A stretch of 64,000 nucleotides of DNA. It comes from Dermatophagoides farinae (taxonomy: Eukaryota; Arthropoda; Arachnida; Sarcoptiformes; Pyroglyphidae). How positions within the stretch are numbered: position 1 is the stretch's first letter; every line of letters begins with the position of its first letter. The position numbers were made by a program, and so were the translations under genes. A model generated the notes under the pieces. The model did not search any database. It saw nothing but the letters and a program-made list of their open reading frames with translations, and was not told the origin of the DNA. The stretch is taken from NCBI RefSeq assembly GCF_024713945.1, contig NC_134678.1, positions 5,084,001 to 5,148,000 of the forward strand. Direction: 5' to 3'. Of this stretch, positions 1-15,898 are shown in pieces.

Positions 1-1434
1 GGAAATGTAACAGATCTTTTTTGATGACATGAATTGTGTTGTGTTTGTGTTTGTGAAGAGACAAAATCATATATATATTCATTATAATTTGATTTCATTT
101 GTTTATTCGTTCGTTGAAATGAAATAGGAGATACATTTTTTTTGTGTGTGTATTTAGATCAAAAATAAAAAATGAAAATGAAATGAAAAAGAAAAAGAAA
201 AAAGAGGTTGACATGGAATTGCGTGTTGTGTGTTTGTGTGCCATCTTTAATTTTTCCATTTGAAATGTCCAAATAACATGATGATGATGATGATGAATTT
301 TCCATTCATTCATGTTCTCAAGGTAATCTTTTTCTTTCGCTTTTTTTCAAATTTTTTTTTTCGTTTATAATTTTCTCAAGATTTTTTTTCGTTCTTTTCT
401 GGATCACAATATTTTCATCAAGTAATCAATGTTGTATATTCGACGATAGCTGATCATGATGATGATGATGATGATGGCTTCTGTGCGTGCCCATCTGTTT
501 GTTGTATGATTAATTCCAAAACTTTAAAAAAAAATGAAAAAAGAAAAAACTTTTCATTTCACTCGTCATATTTATCGTTGTTAAGATTTATTATTATTAT
601 TTTTTTTTATTTAAAATTATTGTTGATCTGATCACCAACTAGTGAAATAAATGACAAATACACTTGCATAGAAATTGTCAAATTTTATTTCAATGTGTTA
701 TAATCTGAATTTTGATTTTTCAAGGTTGATTTTTTTCTTTCATGAATGAAAGATATTTAAATTTAAAAATTTTGATAATTATGCTATGTGTACATGTGTT
801 TATTTATTTATTTTTTTTTAATTACTCTACATCATGTAAATCCATTCAATTTATAGACATTTCATTTATCCGGACAACTGTTGTTATTATTGTTGTTGTT
901 GTTGTCGTTTACGGATTATCATTTTTAGTAAATAAAAGTAAAAATTTCTCATAAGGAAACCGATAACTTGTCATATTGTTATTATTATTACTGCCCAGGT
1001 CATATCTTAATCTATCTTTCATATATACAGTATAATTACTTTTGCTTGGAGATTTTTTTTTTCTTGAAAAATTAAAATCATTTTAAAACAACAACAACAA
1101 CAACAACAACAGAAAAAAGGAAGAGACTTTTGTTTGTTTAATGTAAAAAGTGAATAGAATAACCTTGCGCTATTTATATGTTAAAAAATTATAAAACGTG
1201 ATTATCACGTGTTTTTTTTCTGTTTTGTCCACTACACGTGTTTTTTTTAAGCTAAATTATAAAAAAAAATTTATCAAATCTACAGTGAAGTCTAATATAG
1301 TGGATTAGGATTTTTTTCTTGTTTGTTTAATTTGTTCTTTAGTTATCCTTGATTTAGATTGTTTCATACTCTGTTTACTTTTTATCATCATCATGATATA
1401 TTTAAATCATTTACTTTGAATGTATTTTATTTCA

Positions 1435-1459
1435 AAAAAAAAAAAAAAAAAAAAAAAAT
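1435..1459. repeat. Long poly-A tract
   Basis: A run of over 20 A on the plus strand. There is no target-site duplication or retroposon body next to it, so it is treated as a simple homopolymer. Confidence 0.8.
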
Positions 1460-4040
1460 TAAAACTGTGTATTTATGTGTTCGGTGTGTAGGTAGAAAAA
1501 GGAAGCATTCAATGACTATGATCTAATTGTTTATTTATGAAGGTAGGAAACAAAACCAGACACACATAGACTGGAATAAAAAATGTCGACATTGTCGAAT
1601 AAAATGATCCATATTGTCACAACACTTATTATGGCCATACATTATAAATAGGAATTCTTCACGACGATGATGATGATAATATCCATTATTTCGACATGAT
1701 AATTTTTCAAAATATTTTCATTGTGACATTCTCATGAATGAAAAAGAATGATTTAGTTTTTTTTTTGATTCATTATATGAAATCATTATTATTGTCATCA
1801 TGGACATATCGAAAATGATCAATAGGCCACACACACACGTACATACTTGTTGCTGACCATCTCTCTCTCTATCGCTCTCCCTCTCATTTGGATTGTAATC
1901 ATCATCATCATCATAAAATAACATTAACTACTGAAACAAGTAATATTTATGTGTGTGTGTGTGTTTGTGCATACATTTGTATGTATGTATAACAAGGTTC
2001 CCAAAAATGGACATTTATAAAATGAAAATTGTTGATGATGATGATGATTGGCGACCATCATCATCATCATCATCACACGACATAGAGAAGAACAAAAGAG
2101 TTTCAAGGCCTCATTGTGTGATATTCAAAATTGGTAGTACAATTTTATTTTTTTTTCATTTTTTTTTTGAAAAAAATTCATGATGGATATCCGATGAAAA
2201 TGACGTGATGATCATCATCAACATCCATAATGATGGATGTGTATTCAATGTATAAAATGCCCCTAATGTGTTTTTTCCTCTGTCAGACAAGCGTGAAATA
2301 CATTTTTATTTGATACAATTTGTTGTTGGAACAATTTTTTCTTCCATTATGATGATGATGATGATGATGCAAAAAAAGCAAATTTTTTTCCAGCCTTTAC
2401 ATATATCATTTGTGAGAATATCTCTATCATAGCCGTTAGTATTAATATTTTGCCTTTAAATCATATTTTGTTTGATTGATTATTTTAACACCTTAAGGAA
2501 TTGTTTTTCTTTTCTTTTTTTTCTCGCTTACATTAATCACCTACGACTAATCATTATTATTATTATCAACTCTATTGTATGTATAAAATTATGGTAATCA
2601 TTAGTACATTTACAATTGATGTATTATTACATTTATAAACTTGATCTTGATCTTTACAAAGAATTTTTTCCGCTCATGATTAGTTTAAAAAAAAATCAAA
2701 TAATTTGTGGTCATTTTGTATGGATGAGAGGATAATAATCGAAAATTGTATCAAGGCTATTGCAAATTCGCAATAAGTTAATCATTGCCATTAGAATGTA
2801 ATTATTTGGAAAAAGTGATTTAAAAAAAAAAAATGATTTCGCCCACCCACACACACCAACGCTTTTTAATTCGAGATGAAAATATATCCATTTTTTTTAA
2901 TCATGATGATAAATGATGACAAATGTCATGAATGGAGGAGTTGAAAATACAATAATGTCCATCTTCAGGAAATATTAATATTGTCACCAGTAATATAATA
3001 ATAGTTTTATTGTCATTAAAAATTGTTCCAACGAATAATTTTACAGTTTTTGTTTCCACAATGAAAAGCATTTGGAACATAATGGCCTCTGTATGTGGCC
3101 CTTTTTTATCTCTCTCTCTCTCTCTCTGAATGATTGTCATTATGACGATGATTCGTTGTTTCAGGGATATCCGTCGTTGTCGTTTTTTTTTCATTGTTAT
3201 TTTGTTCCAAAATTAGCAAAAAAATTTAGATCTCACGATCACGATCACATCATTATCAACACCATCCATCCATGTGTGTGTAGGCCATAACCACGAATTT
3301 TTCTTTATTTGATTTGTTGAATTATTTGATTTGTGGTAATATAAAGAATATAATAGATATATATAACAAAAAACAACAATATAATGATTATGATGATAAT
3401 AATAATAACAAATACACGTGTTGAATGTGAAATTTGAACGGAACAAGAAATTTATTATTATTATTTTTTTGTGAAATAAAATGATCTTGAAATTTTTATT
3501 ATTTGGTTATGAATTTTTTTTCACTTTCAATAATCGCCCATGTATTTGCTGTAACTGTGTGTGTTTGTGTGTGGGATTCATTCATTCATTCATTTGTTGA
3601 ATGAAGTTTGACCAAATCATAAATGTGAAGATGATTCCAATATATATATTGATTGATTGACGAGGACAAATCGAATTGGAATCAATTTTTTTTTCTTTGT
3701 TCACAGATTATTTTTTTTTTGTTCTATCTGATTATCAGTTGTTTTTGTTGTCAATGTTTTGTTCAAATTTAACATCATTTTTTTTTTGATACGTTGATTA
3801 ATATCCAAATGACAATCATAATAATAATATAATAAGCCGACATATAATTACAGTGTTTATGCAAATACATGTTTTTTTTACATTTTTTTTCTGTCGGGTT
3901 ATTGAAATTTTTTTCATGTTAAATTGATTGTTATTTTTCTATTTCACTTTCACCACTTCACATTCGATTTTATTCCATTTTCTTTTAAAATTAAATTTTT
4001 GATGTTTTCTTTGTATTTTGTTCAATAATAATCAAATCAA

Positions 4041-4072
4041 ATGATGATGATGATGATCATCATCATCATCAT
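4041..4072. repeat. Perfect 32-bp palindrome made of ATG and CAT units
   Basis: ATG trinucleotides run into CAT trinucleotides with a central GATC. The two halves are exact reverse complements over 16 bases each, so the site can extrude as a hairpin. Confidence 0.85.
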
Positions 4073-5550
4073 CATAATTGACATTGAAAAACTTAATTCA
4101 TGTGAGAGCAAGAAAATAGAGAAAAGTATTTTTTTTTTCATTTCTATTATTCATTTTGTCAATTATTATTGTCATTCTGAACAATTCAATTATCAATATA
4201 TTCAATGTTTCTAGATTTTTCAGATATTATTATTATTATTATTATTCATGGAATTGATCGATTAATCAATCGATCGATCGAATCAATCGATTTGATTTTG
4301 TTCAATAGTAAAATTTGATGCTGTTTTTCGATGATTTTGAACAAAACGTCAACGTGTGCCTGCCAATCATCATCATTATCATATATAAATAGCCAATATA
4401 TTTAACAAACGTAAAAAACAAATAAGATTGATGAAAATGGAAATGAAAACATCAAAAAAAAAAAAAAAAAAAATCAGGGGAATTTTTTTTCATCATCTTG
4501 CTGTTTTCCGCTTATTCACTTTCATCATTAGTATATTTGACATTGACAGTGAAAAAAATCGAATCAAATTATATTTTGGTTTTTTGTTCTTTAGTTAATT
4601 CTTCTTCTTTTTATTTCACTGTTGATTGATTGTGAATCATTCGGCGTGTTTGTACGTAGTTGAAAATGAATAATCGATTATTGCAGAAGCAAAACAAGAT
4701 TTGACAGTTGACAATGATTATCGTTGAATTATAATAATTGAAACATTTGAATTGAAAGGGAAAAAAATTGTTCAAATCCCATTCTCTTTACCAATCAACA
4801 GACATTGATTTTGAAATATTGATTTGTTTGTTCCGTGTTGTGAAATCTACATGCACGAATACATTGTTTGTCATTTTTTATTCTATTTTTTTTTTGCATT
4901 TAAATTGTCCGTATTATTTTCTGTTGTTCCTTTTTCCTTATTGTTTTAGTTGATGGAAAATGGCAAATGTATGTTTCCAAAAAAAAATCTAGATCACTTT
5001 ATTTTTGGCTTTAAAATTTTCTTTTGTTTTTTCCATTTTTTTTTATGGAACAACTAAAAAAAAACTTCAATGTCAACAGACTTGAAATATTTCATTGTTG
5101 TGATTGAACAATGAAATATTACATTGTATGGTTGTTGTGTTTATGAGTTATTTCATCGTTATATAAAACACAATCACAAAATCTTCCTGATCCTTATTTG
5201 TCCTGTGAAAACAACAACAGAGGGAGAGAGAGAGAGGAAAATTAAATGTTTCAAATGGATCCATCGTCGATCCATTTTTTTTGTTGTTCGTAGTATTTTT
5301 ATACTTGAAACTTGAATAAAAATAAAATGAAATTCTTATGCCTGGCAACAGAAAACTTTTTGTTTTTCTTTGAATAATTTACACCAATCAACCAAAAATT
5401 AAAATGAAAACCTTTCAAACAAATGTCCATTTGAAGATATTTTCACGTTTATTTGTTTTGTTTTGTTTTTTTTTTGTCGAATCGCAAATGAGAGAAACAC
5501 TATTTGATTATTATATTGAATCCAGACTATTTCCATCTATGTCTATAAGT

Positions 5551-5556
5551 GCATGT

Positions 5557-5598
<42 letters not shown>

Positions 5599-5600
5599 TT
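5551..5600. repeat. (TG)n microsatellite
   Basis: An almost uninterrupted GT/TG tract with a few TATG interruptions. It yields a spurious Val-Cys frame. Confidence 0.85.
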
Positions 5601-8600
5601 ATCGATAGAAAAATTCAAATTCAACAATCTCACACGGATATGTGAAATTTTTTTTTACTTGTTCTGAATTTAAGCAATTCAATTGAGAAAAAAAAGGTGA
5701 AAGAAATGAAATTCAAGATTGAAAATGATAATATTATTCATTCAGACAAGTATCGATAGCTAGCCAGTATTTTTTTTTCATTATGGTCCTTTTTTTGGAT
5801 TTATCTGTGCATTACATTAAAATATTTGTATCACTCACACACAGTATTTTGATAGGTATGTGATGATTATATCAAAAATACCAAAAATATAAAAAATCAA
5901 GGCTGTCCACGAGCACAGCAGATCAAAATCTGCTTTTAATTTCGATAATGACAAGAAAAAAATCACCAGTTTGTAAATAGGCTCGCTTGTAAATGAAAAA
6001 TCAATTTTTTTTTTGGTTGTTTGTTTTGTTTGGTTTTTGAATCCATGGAAAAAAACATCTTGATATTTATATACCATTAAATTTGCAACAAGTTTGTACT
6101 TAAAGTCGATTTTTTTTGTTGGATTTAGTTTCACTTTCATTTTGTTTTTGATCAATTTTCATTTTTAATTTTCCAAAGATGTTTACCAGTAGCCAATCTA
6201 TTAGTATCAATGGATTAGAAACACAAATTAAAGTTGTTTTTCTCTTTTTTGAAATTGTATTGCATTTGTGTGTTGTGTGTGTGCGTGTGCGTTTTTTTTC
6301 TGTACCTCGTTTTACCTAACCAATGGATGAATAAATAAATGTACCCAATATGCAATTCAATCAAATAATGATGAACACATATGATTAAATAGCAAAAAAA
6401 AAGAGAAAAAAAACAACAATTTTAAGATAATCTGGTCATTTGGTCATCATTTTCGTTGATGTGATTTCTCTTTCAATGTATCTATGTATGTATGTATGTC
6501 TGGGAAAAACCTAATCAATCTATGAAAATGGATTTTGAATTTATTTTGTTTCTATTCAAATGACGTAGATGATTGAATTTTTTTTTCTAATATTCAATTA
6601 TATATTGGGTTTCTTTAACTATTGCCCATAACAATAATAACAAAAGAATTTATTTGTATTTGTATTTTACATTGGTCAGCATCGAAAATGAAAAAAAAAA
6701 TTAAATTAAAAAAGATTTAAATTCTGAATCTAAATTTAATCATTTCGTTTCGTTTTTTTTCCTTCCCACATGCTTTTACAATGTCTTATGAAATTTATAA
6801 TTTTTTTTTCTTGATGAATCAATCACATTGAAATCGGGTGTGTGTGTGTGTGTATCTGTGTACAATTTGATATTGCCTGAAGAAATCTATCATAAATTTC
6901 AGGTTCAAGATGAATGAATGAATTGAAAGTCTATTTTTTTCCAAACGAATTTTATGATTATGATGGCTACCTTCATCATCATTTTCGATGGTTGGTTTGG
7001 TGGTTATCGCGTGCTTGAGATATTACCTGTTTGCTATTTTTTTTCTCTCTTACTCTTTTTTTCTCCAAATTCACCTGTATTAGAAAAAAAATGTACACTC
7101 TACAATTTTATAACGCGTGCTACCATTTGATTGATCTTTCATCGAGTGGTTTGCGTGTGTGTGTGTGTGTGTGTATGTATATGTGTGTGTATAAAACATT
7201 GACAATGGCCAGAAAATGAATTCAATTCAATTGAATCATAGTAGTAGTTAACAAGATCAACCTTGAAAAACAAAACAAAACAAAACAAAAAAAAAATCTT
7301 GACAACTTTCATATTGAAATTGTATGAATTATTATTATTATGATATTGAATAGAAAAGATCAGATTTAAATAGCAAAACGATGATGATGACAGCATCATC
7401 GTCAACAAAACTATGCATATACAATGGCACAATGGACTATTATTTTTTTTTGTTTCTATGCTGACCATTCAATTTCGGATCTATTCTTGGTGTTTAGATG
7501 TAAATATATATTCTTATATTGTTTTTATTCATTCAACTAACCAACCTACTTACCTGTCTATTTTTTTTTTTTTTTTGATTTGATTTGATGCACAGCAAAA
7601 AAAAAAAGAAATCATTGCAACATGTTGCATGAAATGGATAGAAATTCAGCAACAATAATTGTACTTGCAATTTTTTTTCATTCCAGTTATCATTGTTGTT
7701 GTAGTGGTTGTTTGTTCGTTTTTAGAACGATGAATGAATATGATTATGATGATTATCATGGTCAATATATATATATAAATATGTTGTTTTGATTCGGCTT
7801 TTTTGCAAATAAAAGATGGACATGGATAGGATGTAATTAATTAGATTGCAATAATTTCATTTCAATTTTTAGCATCATCATTATCATTTTGTTTTCTGGT
7901 TGTGTGATTCATACGATAATTTATTATATATTATAATTATAAAAATGAAGAGATTATTATCAGGAGAAAAAAATGGATAAAATTTTTTTTTAAACAATAA
8001 TTTTTGACGCCTCATATGGGCAATGGATTCATCAGTATTCATTCATTTTATATATATTTATTATATTACTTCAGCACAATGACAATTGAATTTTAGTTTG
8101 TATAACCAAAAAAAAAAAAAAAAAAATTATAATGATGCTGCATATAGGAAACAAAATGATTGTTTTATTTTTTTTCCACTTTGCATTGTTTTGATTGTTA
8201 ATTGTGACACATACACACACACACACACACAAACATACTTGTTGCACGATATATTCATCATTATCATCATTGTAATCATCATCATCATTCTGAATGTTAT
8301 TGTTGATTATGTTCTTTTTTTTCCATTTTCCAAAAGAAAAACCATTATCCATTAGAATGTAGTTGTATGTAGTCAACAATTCTGTTTTTACTTTCAATTT
8401 AAAAATTCTCTTGTTTTCTGAATTTCATTTCATTTTTACGGATACCTTTTAATCATCATCATAATCAACGGCACTCATGATCGTTATTATTATTATTATG
8501 ATTATCGTTTTATGGCTCCCACGTAAACGTGTTCAAAGTAATTTGGTTTAATTTTTTTACATTCTCATCTACATTCATAGTGGTGAAAGTATATTGAAGA

Positions 8601-10607
8601 ATTATTGAGTTAGTCAACCAAATCATTCAAAAAATAACTACCAAATAGCAAATGACGAGCAATGCAAAAAATGGTTTCACGGCCAAAAGAATATTATCAG
8701 GTAAAATTGGTGAAAAAAAAACCAGTCAGACAACTCTACTAGCCTACTAATATGAATATTGTCTGTATGCATTGCTATTTATTATTATTATTGTTATTGC
8801 TGTTACTGCTACCATACATGACGCCATGGTGCCCGAATTCTCGTTTTTTTTTCTTTCAATTTCAACATCACACATTATTACATCAACAAATTTTGATTAC
8901 ACGCGATCTATCTATGGTTATGATGACGATGATGATTTTTTTTTCTCTTTCCGCCGCTTTCTATACAGCTGGATTCAAATTAAATTTTTTATTTCATTTT
9001 AAACAAAAAAAAATGTATGAATCATATCATCATAATGCAATGAAATGATGATTTCAAATGGATGAATACGCTGTACGCCTATTTGATTACCTGTGATGAT
9101 TGAATCACTCTAAATTGTGAATATCATCATTTTATTGAATTCCAATATATTACAGTGGCGCCTTCTGTTTTTTAAAATGTTTGTTGTTTTTTTCCATAAC
9201 ACTTTCTATCGAATGAAAATTATGAAAATTTTTTCACAACATTTTTTTTCCATTGTAATCCTCATTTCAACATATTTATTTTGTTTGTTATAGATTATAG
9301 ATTTTTATTATTTATTATGGACATTTAAATTGTTATCTGTCGCATTTGAATTGAACTTTTTGTTTTCCAGTAGAGAAATGAATTCAATTCAATATGATCG
9401 TATTTCTTATGGCAATAAAAATGCCTTTTTCATTTTACATTATTACCATAGACAATGGCCAAATTTGTTTGAACGAAAGATAAAGATTTGAATTTTATGA
9501 ATTAAGAAGAAACGAAGAAAAAGGTGAAAAAAAAATACAAAAAACAATGTACAATTTGTCTGATTTACTGCTAATTGAATCTCGATTCGTTGTCGTTGTG
9601 TGTTGTTGTATTCGTGTATATGTGTTTGAAATTGAATTTTCTATATATATTTCTTATTGATAATGGTCAAAACTTGCCGGAACTTATTATACACACACAC
9701 ACACACAAACAAACAGCTTATATATTGATAAAAAAAAACTAATGATACAAGCCAGGTCATCCTCATTTCAAATTGAAATATTATTTTATTCGAGATGATC
9801 AAAAACAAAACAAAACAAAAATTTCTTTTGTTTTGATTAATTAATTTTTTTTTCTTCAAACGTCATTTGAATTCAATTTTCCGGCCATTCCAGTTGTCTT
9901 TTTATCTTTGGATTTTTTTTCTGTGTTTTTTTTATCGTCAATTTTAATTTCTAAAGCAAATACATTCACTTGGCAAAACTAAATGTGATTGTATTATGAT
10001 GATGATGATGATGATTATTGACATGGTCACTCAATCATCAAAGTGTAGATGGGCAAAAAAATAAATCTTTTTGAACTGATATTTTTTTTTCGGAAGCCTC
10101 CATTTTGAATTTATTTATTGAATTGTGTGTGTGTGTTATTATTTGGGAATTATTACTTTGTTTTTTTTATGCTCGTACATTTATTGTTCTTACTCATCAT
10201 CATCATCATCATAAGGCTTTTGTTTCCATCCACAAAATCTAGATTGCTAATCAAGAACTTTTGTTGTTGTTGTTGTTGTTGGAAAATTGATTGATTGAAA
10301 GATTTATTTTGTTTTTTTTCTGTTTGTGTTTTTTTTCTTCACTGTATACGTTGACCAATATTGGCTAATTGAGATCATCAAACGCTAGCAACAACAATTC
10401 ACTGCTTGTCAAATTGCCATGCTTTTCCCTTTTTTTCTTTGCCTACAACAAAAAAAAAAATTTCATAGTCCTTGTATGAATTGATTATTTTTTTTCTGTT
10501 TTATTGCTCAATATAACAATACATTCAATATGATTTGTCCTCGATAATGTCGTTGATGTTCCAATCGATCGATCTATTTTGACTGATATATCGATTGATG
10601 AATGGAT

Positions 10608-10632
10608 GGATTGATTGATTGATTGATTGATT
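10608..10632. repeat. (GATT)n tetranucleotide repeat
   Basis: About six GATT units in tandem. Opposite-strand reading gives a spurious Gln-Ser-Ile-Asn frame. Confidence 0.8.
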
Positions 10633-13600
10633 TGTATGTGTTTGATTGTGTATTTCGTGTGTACAAGTTTACATCCAATCAACACAGGTAAAAATGTCAT
10701 ATATTTGATGGTGTAAAAAATTATTAGGAGCAATAAAAGAAAAAAACCAAATATTGTGCAAAAAAAATTGACCAATTTTCTCTATTCTAACAATTTTTTT
10801 GTTTTTTTTTTTTTTTTTTTGGTATCGTACACGTGTTGACACACCCGATATTATTCAAATCGTTGATGATGTTTACAATTATGCCTTCTGTTGTTTGTTT
10901 GTTATTGTCGTTGTCGAAAAATATTTTTGTTCCATATATACATCGTTTTTATTATTGAACATCAGATAGGCAAATAAATGTAATTTTTCTCCTAAAAAAA
11001 AAATTTTCCTGTCATAGTTTTTCACACAGGTTTTTTTTTGTCAATTTTAAATTTTTCTCCTCAACAATTTGTGTTTACTTTTCGATTATCCATATGTAGT
11101 TAGTTATTATCGTGAAAGTTGATGTGAAAGTGAACAAAAGAAAAAAAAAGAAAATTCCTTCCTACGTTTCTATGTTCGATCATACCAGAGCACATAGCAG
11201 ATACACCTGTTGTTGTTGTTGTCATTTGTTGTGTTCAAGTTTAATCAAACAAACAGAACAAAAAAACTAACGACAATCATGGCAAGGCCAATTGATTTGA
11301 AATTTTCAATTTGATTTTCGTTTTTTTTCATTCTTTCTTCACCGGTAATCACAATAAATGAATGATAATAATGATAATGATGATATCCTCAATAATTTAT
11401 TTATCTTCATACAATAATGATGATCAAAACGATGATTAGGATTATATCTTCCCAAATGAAATGAATGAAAAAAAAATCGAAATCGAATCAAATTCGATTC
11501 GATTATTTTTTTTTGTTTCCTGAATATTAAATCAAAAAACAAAAAACAAAAAACAAGATCAATCAGCAAGGGGAAAAAATCGAATCAATTTCAAGGTTAA
11601 TCATCATCATCACTAAAAATATATCTGAGTCAAATATTCTTATCTAATGTCACGTTGTATTTCGATTTGATTTAAATGCAAAGACAACAACAACAACAAC
11701 AAAAAATTCCAACATTTTTTTTCTGTTTGTTTTGAATTTGATTTTTATGTATGATCCGGTTTTGATTTTCAAATTGATTTAAAATTTTACTAAAAAAAAA
11801 ATGAATGAACGAATAAAATGGTAGTGGTAGTGGTGTTTTTGATTTTTTTTTTCTGCTCAAAAAAAAAATTACATAGTACCTACATTATTAATAATGATGA
11901 TGATGATCGTTTTCCTCCATTTGAAAGCAAAAATCATGACAAAATAATTTCTTCCATTTCTTTTTGATTGATCTAATTCGATTTGATCTACATTACATAC
12001 ATACTTACACACACACACACACACACAAAACACATTGGCATCGTCCAATAACATTCCCATCTGATTTATGTTGACGATGATGATGATGATGATAATGATG
12101 ATCATAGATAAATCATCATCATCGCATGTGCCTAGACGATTCGTTTTTTTTTTGTTGAACCATTATCAATCTTGATTAATTTGTAATGTTTACGTTTACG
12201 TTTACTTTTTTTTGTTGCATGTTATGGTTACCGCCGTTACATTTTTTTCTTGTTGTTTTTTTGGCTGATTGCCGGATTACCTGGAATTGGTTTTTTTTTG
12301 TTTTTTGTGTTACGATTCTTATGAATGAACGTGCTTATGCCAATATATAACAATAATAGAGATGTTAATGGAAAGTTTGTTTTGCCATCTTCGTTTTGTT
12401 TCATGCATATTTATTTATTCATTTTTTTTCTATCGTTATTAGCGTATTTCCTATTTGGCTGGTAACCATTATTGTTACGTTTGCATAGTTTTTTTTCTAC
12501 ACTATTCATCTATCTGCCTGGCTTTATGGTTCATTTATTAAATGTTGAAATGGTTTTTTTTCTGGTGGTGGGGGCGATTAGAGATGATCGTAATGATCAT
12601 TCCAGTCGAATAAATCTTTCGACCAATAGTCAAAGGTCAAGATGAAATTTTTTTTATTCACAATTCTATAGATATCTCATTTTTTTGTGGTTTATTTGTA
12701 ATAATACTTTGACTATATGGTGATAGCACTATGGTTTATGGTCTTAATTCTTTATATACTTTACAAACCACTATGGGTTTTTTTTTCTATGAATGAATGA
12801 AGAAAGATACTTCACTATCGAAATAATTCAATGTTTATGAAAATCTAAACTCTCTCTCTCTATTTCTAGGGTCTGTATATATATTGCATACAATTTCGTT
12901 AATCGTGACTTTTATTTTTTTTGTTGTTGTTGTTTATTTGAAAATGGAAGAGAAAAATTAGTTTCATAACCATCATCATCATCAAACGAAGATCAAAACA
13001 ACAAGAAAAAGAAAAGATCAATTCATTTTTGTTGTTGTTGTTGTTTGTTGCAATATGATTTTTTTTCTATTCAACTTCTTTTTTGGATTATTGTTCAATA
13101 CGAATTTTGTTTTCCGAGTTTGTTGATGATCATGATGATGATGATGATGATGGCGCCAAACAAGGTTAAGATAGTGAACAAAATATATATGAAACCACAC
13201 ACACATGAAGCATGAGCAACATGTGGTGATGGTCTTCTTTCAATTGATCCTTTTTTTCAATATCCATCGATACAGAAAAAAAATGAACTGTATCGGTTTC
13301 GTGATGTACATTTAAATTGAATTTTTTTTTGTTGTTGTTGTTTCATACATTTATTTATTCATTTCAATAAATATATATACGAATCAAATGAGATCAAATG
13401 ATCTTTGGATTTACGACTATGGATGACGAATCATACATCTTCTTATCTCTAGTTTTTATGATCTTAATTCTAAATGATGATCAACAAAAAAAAAAAGAAA
13501 AATCGATCAACATCGCAATATATATTGAATTTAAGATGTGAACCATATGTGTTTTGTTGATGGATGGATTGATCAATAATAATGATGAATTTTATTTCCA

Positions 13601-15898
13601 TCATTTCGTGGCCATTCATTCATCCAATTATAATGATACATGATGTGATTAAAAATGTTGATACACCACAACCAAATATTGTAAATGATTTCTAAAATCA
13701 ATGACTGATCGTAATATAGTTTTCATCTTCATAATCAGATCAAAACAATATTTAACCGAAATTAGTGAACAACAACAACAACAAAAAAAAATCGACTTGT
13801 GTATTGAATTCTACAAATATTTTCATATTAGTATTCACATGGTTTACCTTGATGATGATGATGAGATTTTTCATTGACCAATGTTCATTATAATCATTTT
13901 GTTTTTTGTTGTTGTTGTTGTTGTTGTTTCATTAAAGTCATGAAATATATTGGATTGAATAGATAAATTCAATTTGTTATGTTGTTGCCGATGTTGTTGT
14001 TGTTGTTGTTGTACAATCATGAATGATGATGTTTCCAGGCCAGTGACCGGTTTCAATACAATAGTTAAAATATATAATATAATTAATCTAATTAATGAAC
14101 CGATAATGTACATGAGTTGTTCACATTAATTCATGTTGCGGTAAAAAAGAGAGAGAGAGAAATTACAACATTGACCACATCATTCATGATGATGATGATG
14201 ATGATGCTTATAAAGTCTTATAAAAAAAGAACAAAAAAAAACCTTGCGCGTTATGATTTATTTTAAATTCGTGAAACACAATCTTATTCGTCAGTTTGAT
14301 CTTTTTTCTCTATCTCAAACATCCGGAGCTGCTGAATCATATATCGGCTTTCTTAAAAAGTAGAAAATAAATAAATTCAAATTATCGGTTGTTGTCTGTG
14401 AGAGAAATAACAAAAAAAAAAAAAAAAAAAAAAATTAAAAGTCAGATCATCGTGAAAAAGAAAAAAAAACATGTTTACGATGATGTTTTTTCCAATGTAA
14501 AAAAAAAATTCAATTTTCTCTCGTTCATTCACAGTGTGTTCAATAATAATGTGATGTTTTCATTTCTATTTTATATATATAAAATATTAATATCGATCAA
14601 TACACGATCTGTATGTAATTATTATATATTATATTATGATTTAAAATGATTGGTTGGTTAGTTATAATCCATATATTGATTATGATGATCCAATATAAAG
14701 AACAAAAAAAAAAAAAAACCCATAAGCCACACATTATTTTATTGATGATGATCCTTGTGTGTGTGTGTGTATTATGTGCATCTTCATCTGACCTGTTCTA
14801 ATATCATCGATTTTTTTGTTTATAAAATTGATTTCGCAAGATTTTCTCAGATACACGAATTTTTTTTTATTATTATTATTGAAAATTAGACCATAACTAA
14901 ATTATCATTTACAATCATTTATCATGAATTCAACGTGTGTGTGTGTGTGTTGGTTGGTTAGATATATTTTTTTTTCGTTTCATTATCACTATCATCATTA
15001 TTATTATAGGTCTGATTATTATTATTATTATTATTAACCGTAAATGAATGAGAGCAAAATATTTTTCTTTTTTTATTATTCTTTTTTTTTTTTTTGGTTG
15101 TACACTACTCTTTCTTTCTTTATTTTTATCGAGTCTCTAGTCTCTCTCTCCATATCAAATTCGACCGCCTTATGTATGATTGCTCTGTTTTTTTTCCATT
15201 TCATTCATTCATCGTTCCACTTTGTGTCTTGTTGTTGTTGTTGTTCTTTATTGTTTGTATATATATCTTTGAATATATATACACACAAACATTGAATGCC
15301 GTCCCCGCTAGTCATCATTGATTGGTTGTTGTTGTTGTTGTTGTTGTTTTTATTGTGTTGAACATTTATATATATAAAAAAATGGCGTCATCGTTCTCGT
15401 CGATAATCATCAACATCATGGTGTGATTATGATGATGATGATGATGATGATGAAAAATGATGACGCCGACCATGTTGATGATGATCTTGTTTCTTTTTTT
15501 TTTTGCTATATAACGTTAAAATGCAATGTGAATTGGTGGGAGTTTTATTATCGAATCTAAAAACTATTTCAATCATTATAATATGTGTGGCTTTTTTTTC
15601 ACAAACAAGGAAAACACAAACAAAGTTTTGACAGTCTCAGCCCAGTTATTCACACACATACATTGCTTTATTTTTTTTAAAATTCCATCATTTTTTCTAT
15701 TGCGTTCCGTTTTTTTCCTCTGTCATTTTCATATATATATATATATATAATAAATGAAGCTATAAGGAATGTGAGAAAATAAATATTATTTCTGCCCGTT
15801 TTAAATATCTGAATTGTATTGTTTTTCTCATCTTTGATCAATTATGATTGATATCTTGGTTTGATCATCATCATCATCATCGAAGAATTATTGATCCG

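Noticed and set aside
8086-8397. Overlapping frames on both strands of about 90-108 residues
   Set aside because: They consist of Lys, Ile, Thr-His and Asn-Asp runs translated from poly-A, CA and ATC repeats. There is no motif, splice context or coding-like composition.
15384-15485. Interleaved inverted repeats around ATG tract
   Set aside because: The two arm pairs (15384-15392 with 15459-15467, and 15406-15422 with 15469-15485) cross each other rather than nest, so no single stable hairpin forms. Most of the match comes from ATG/CAT units.
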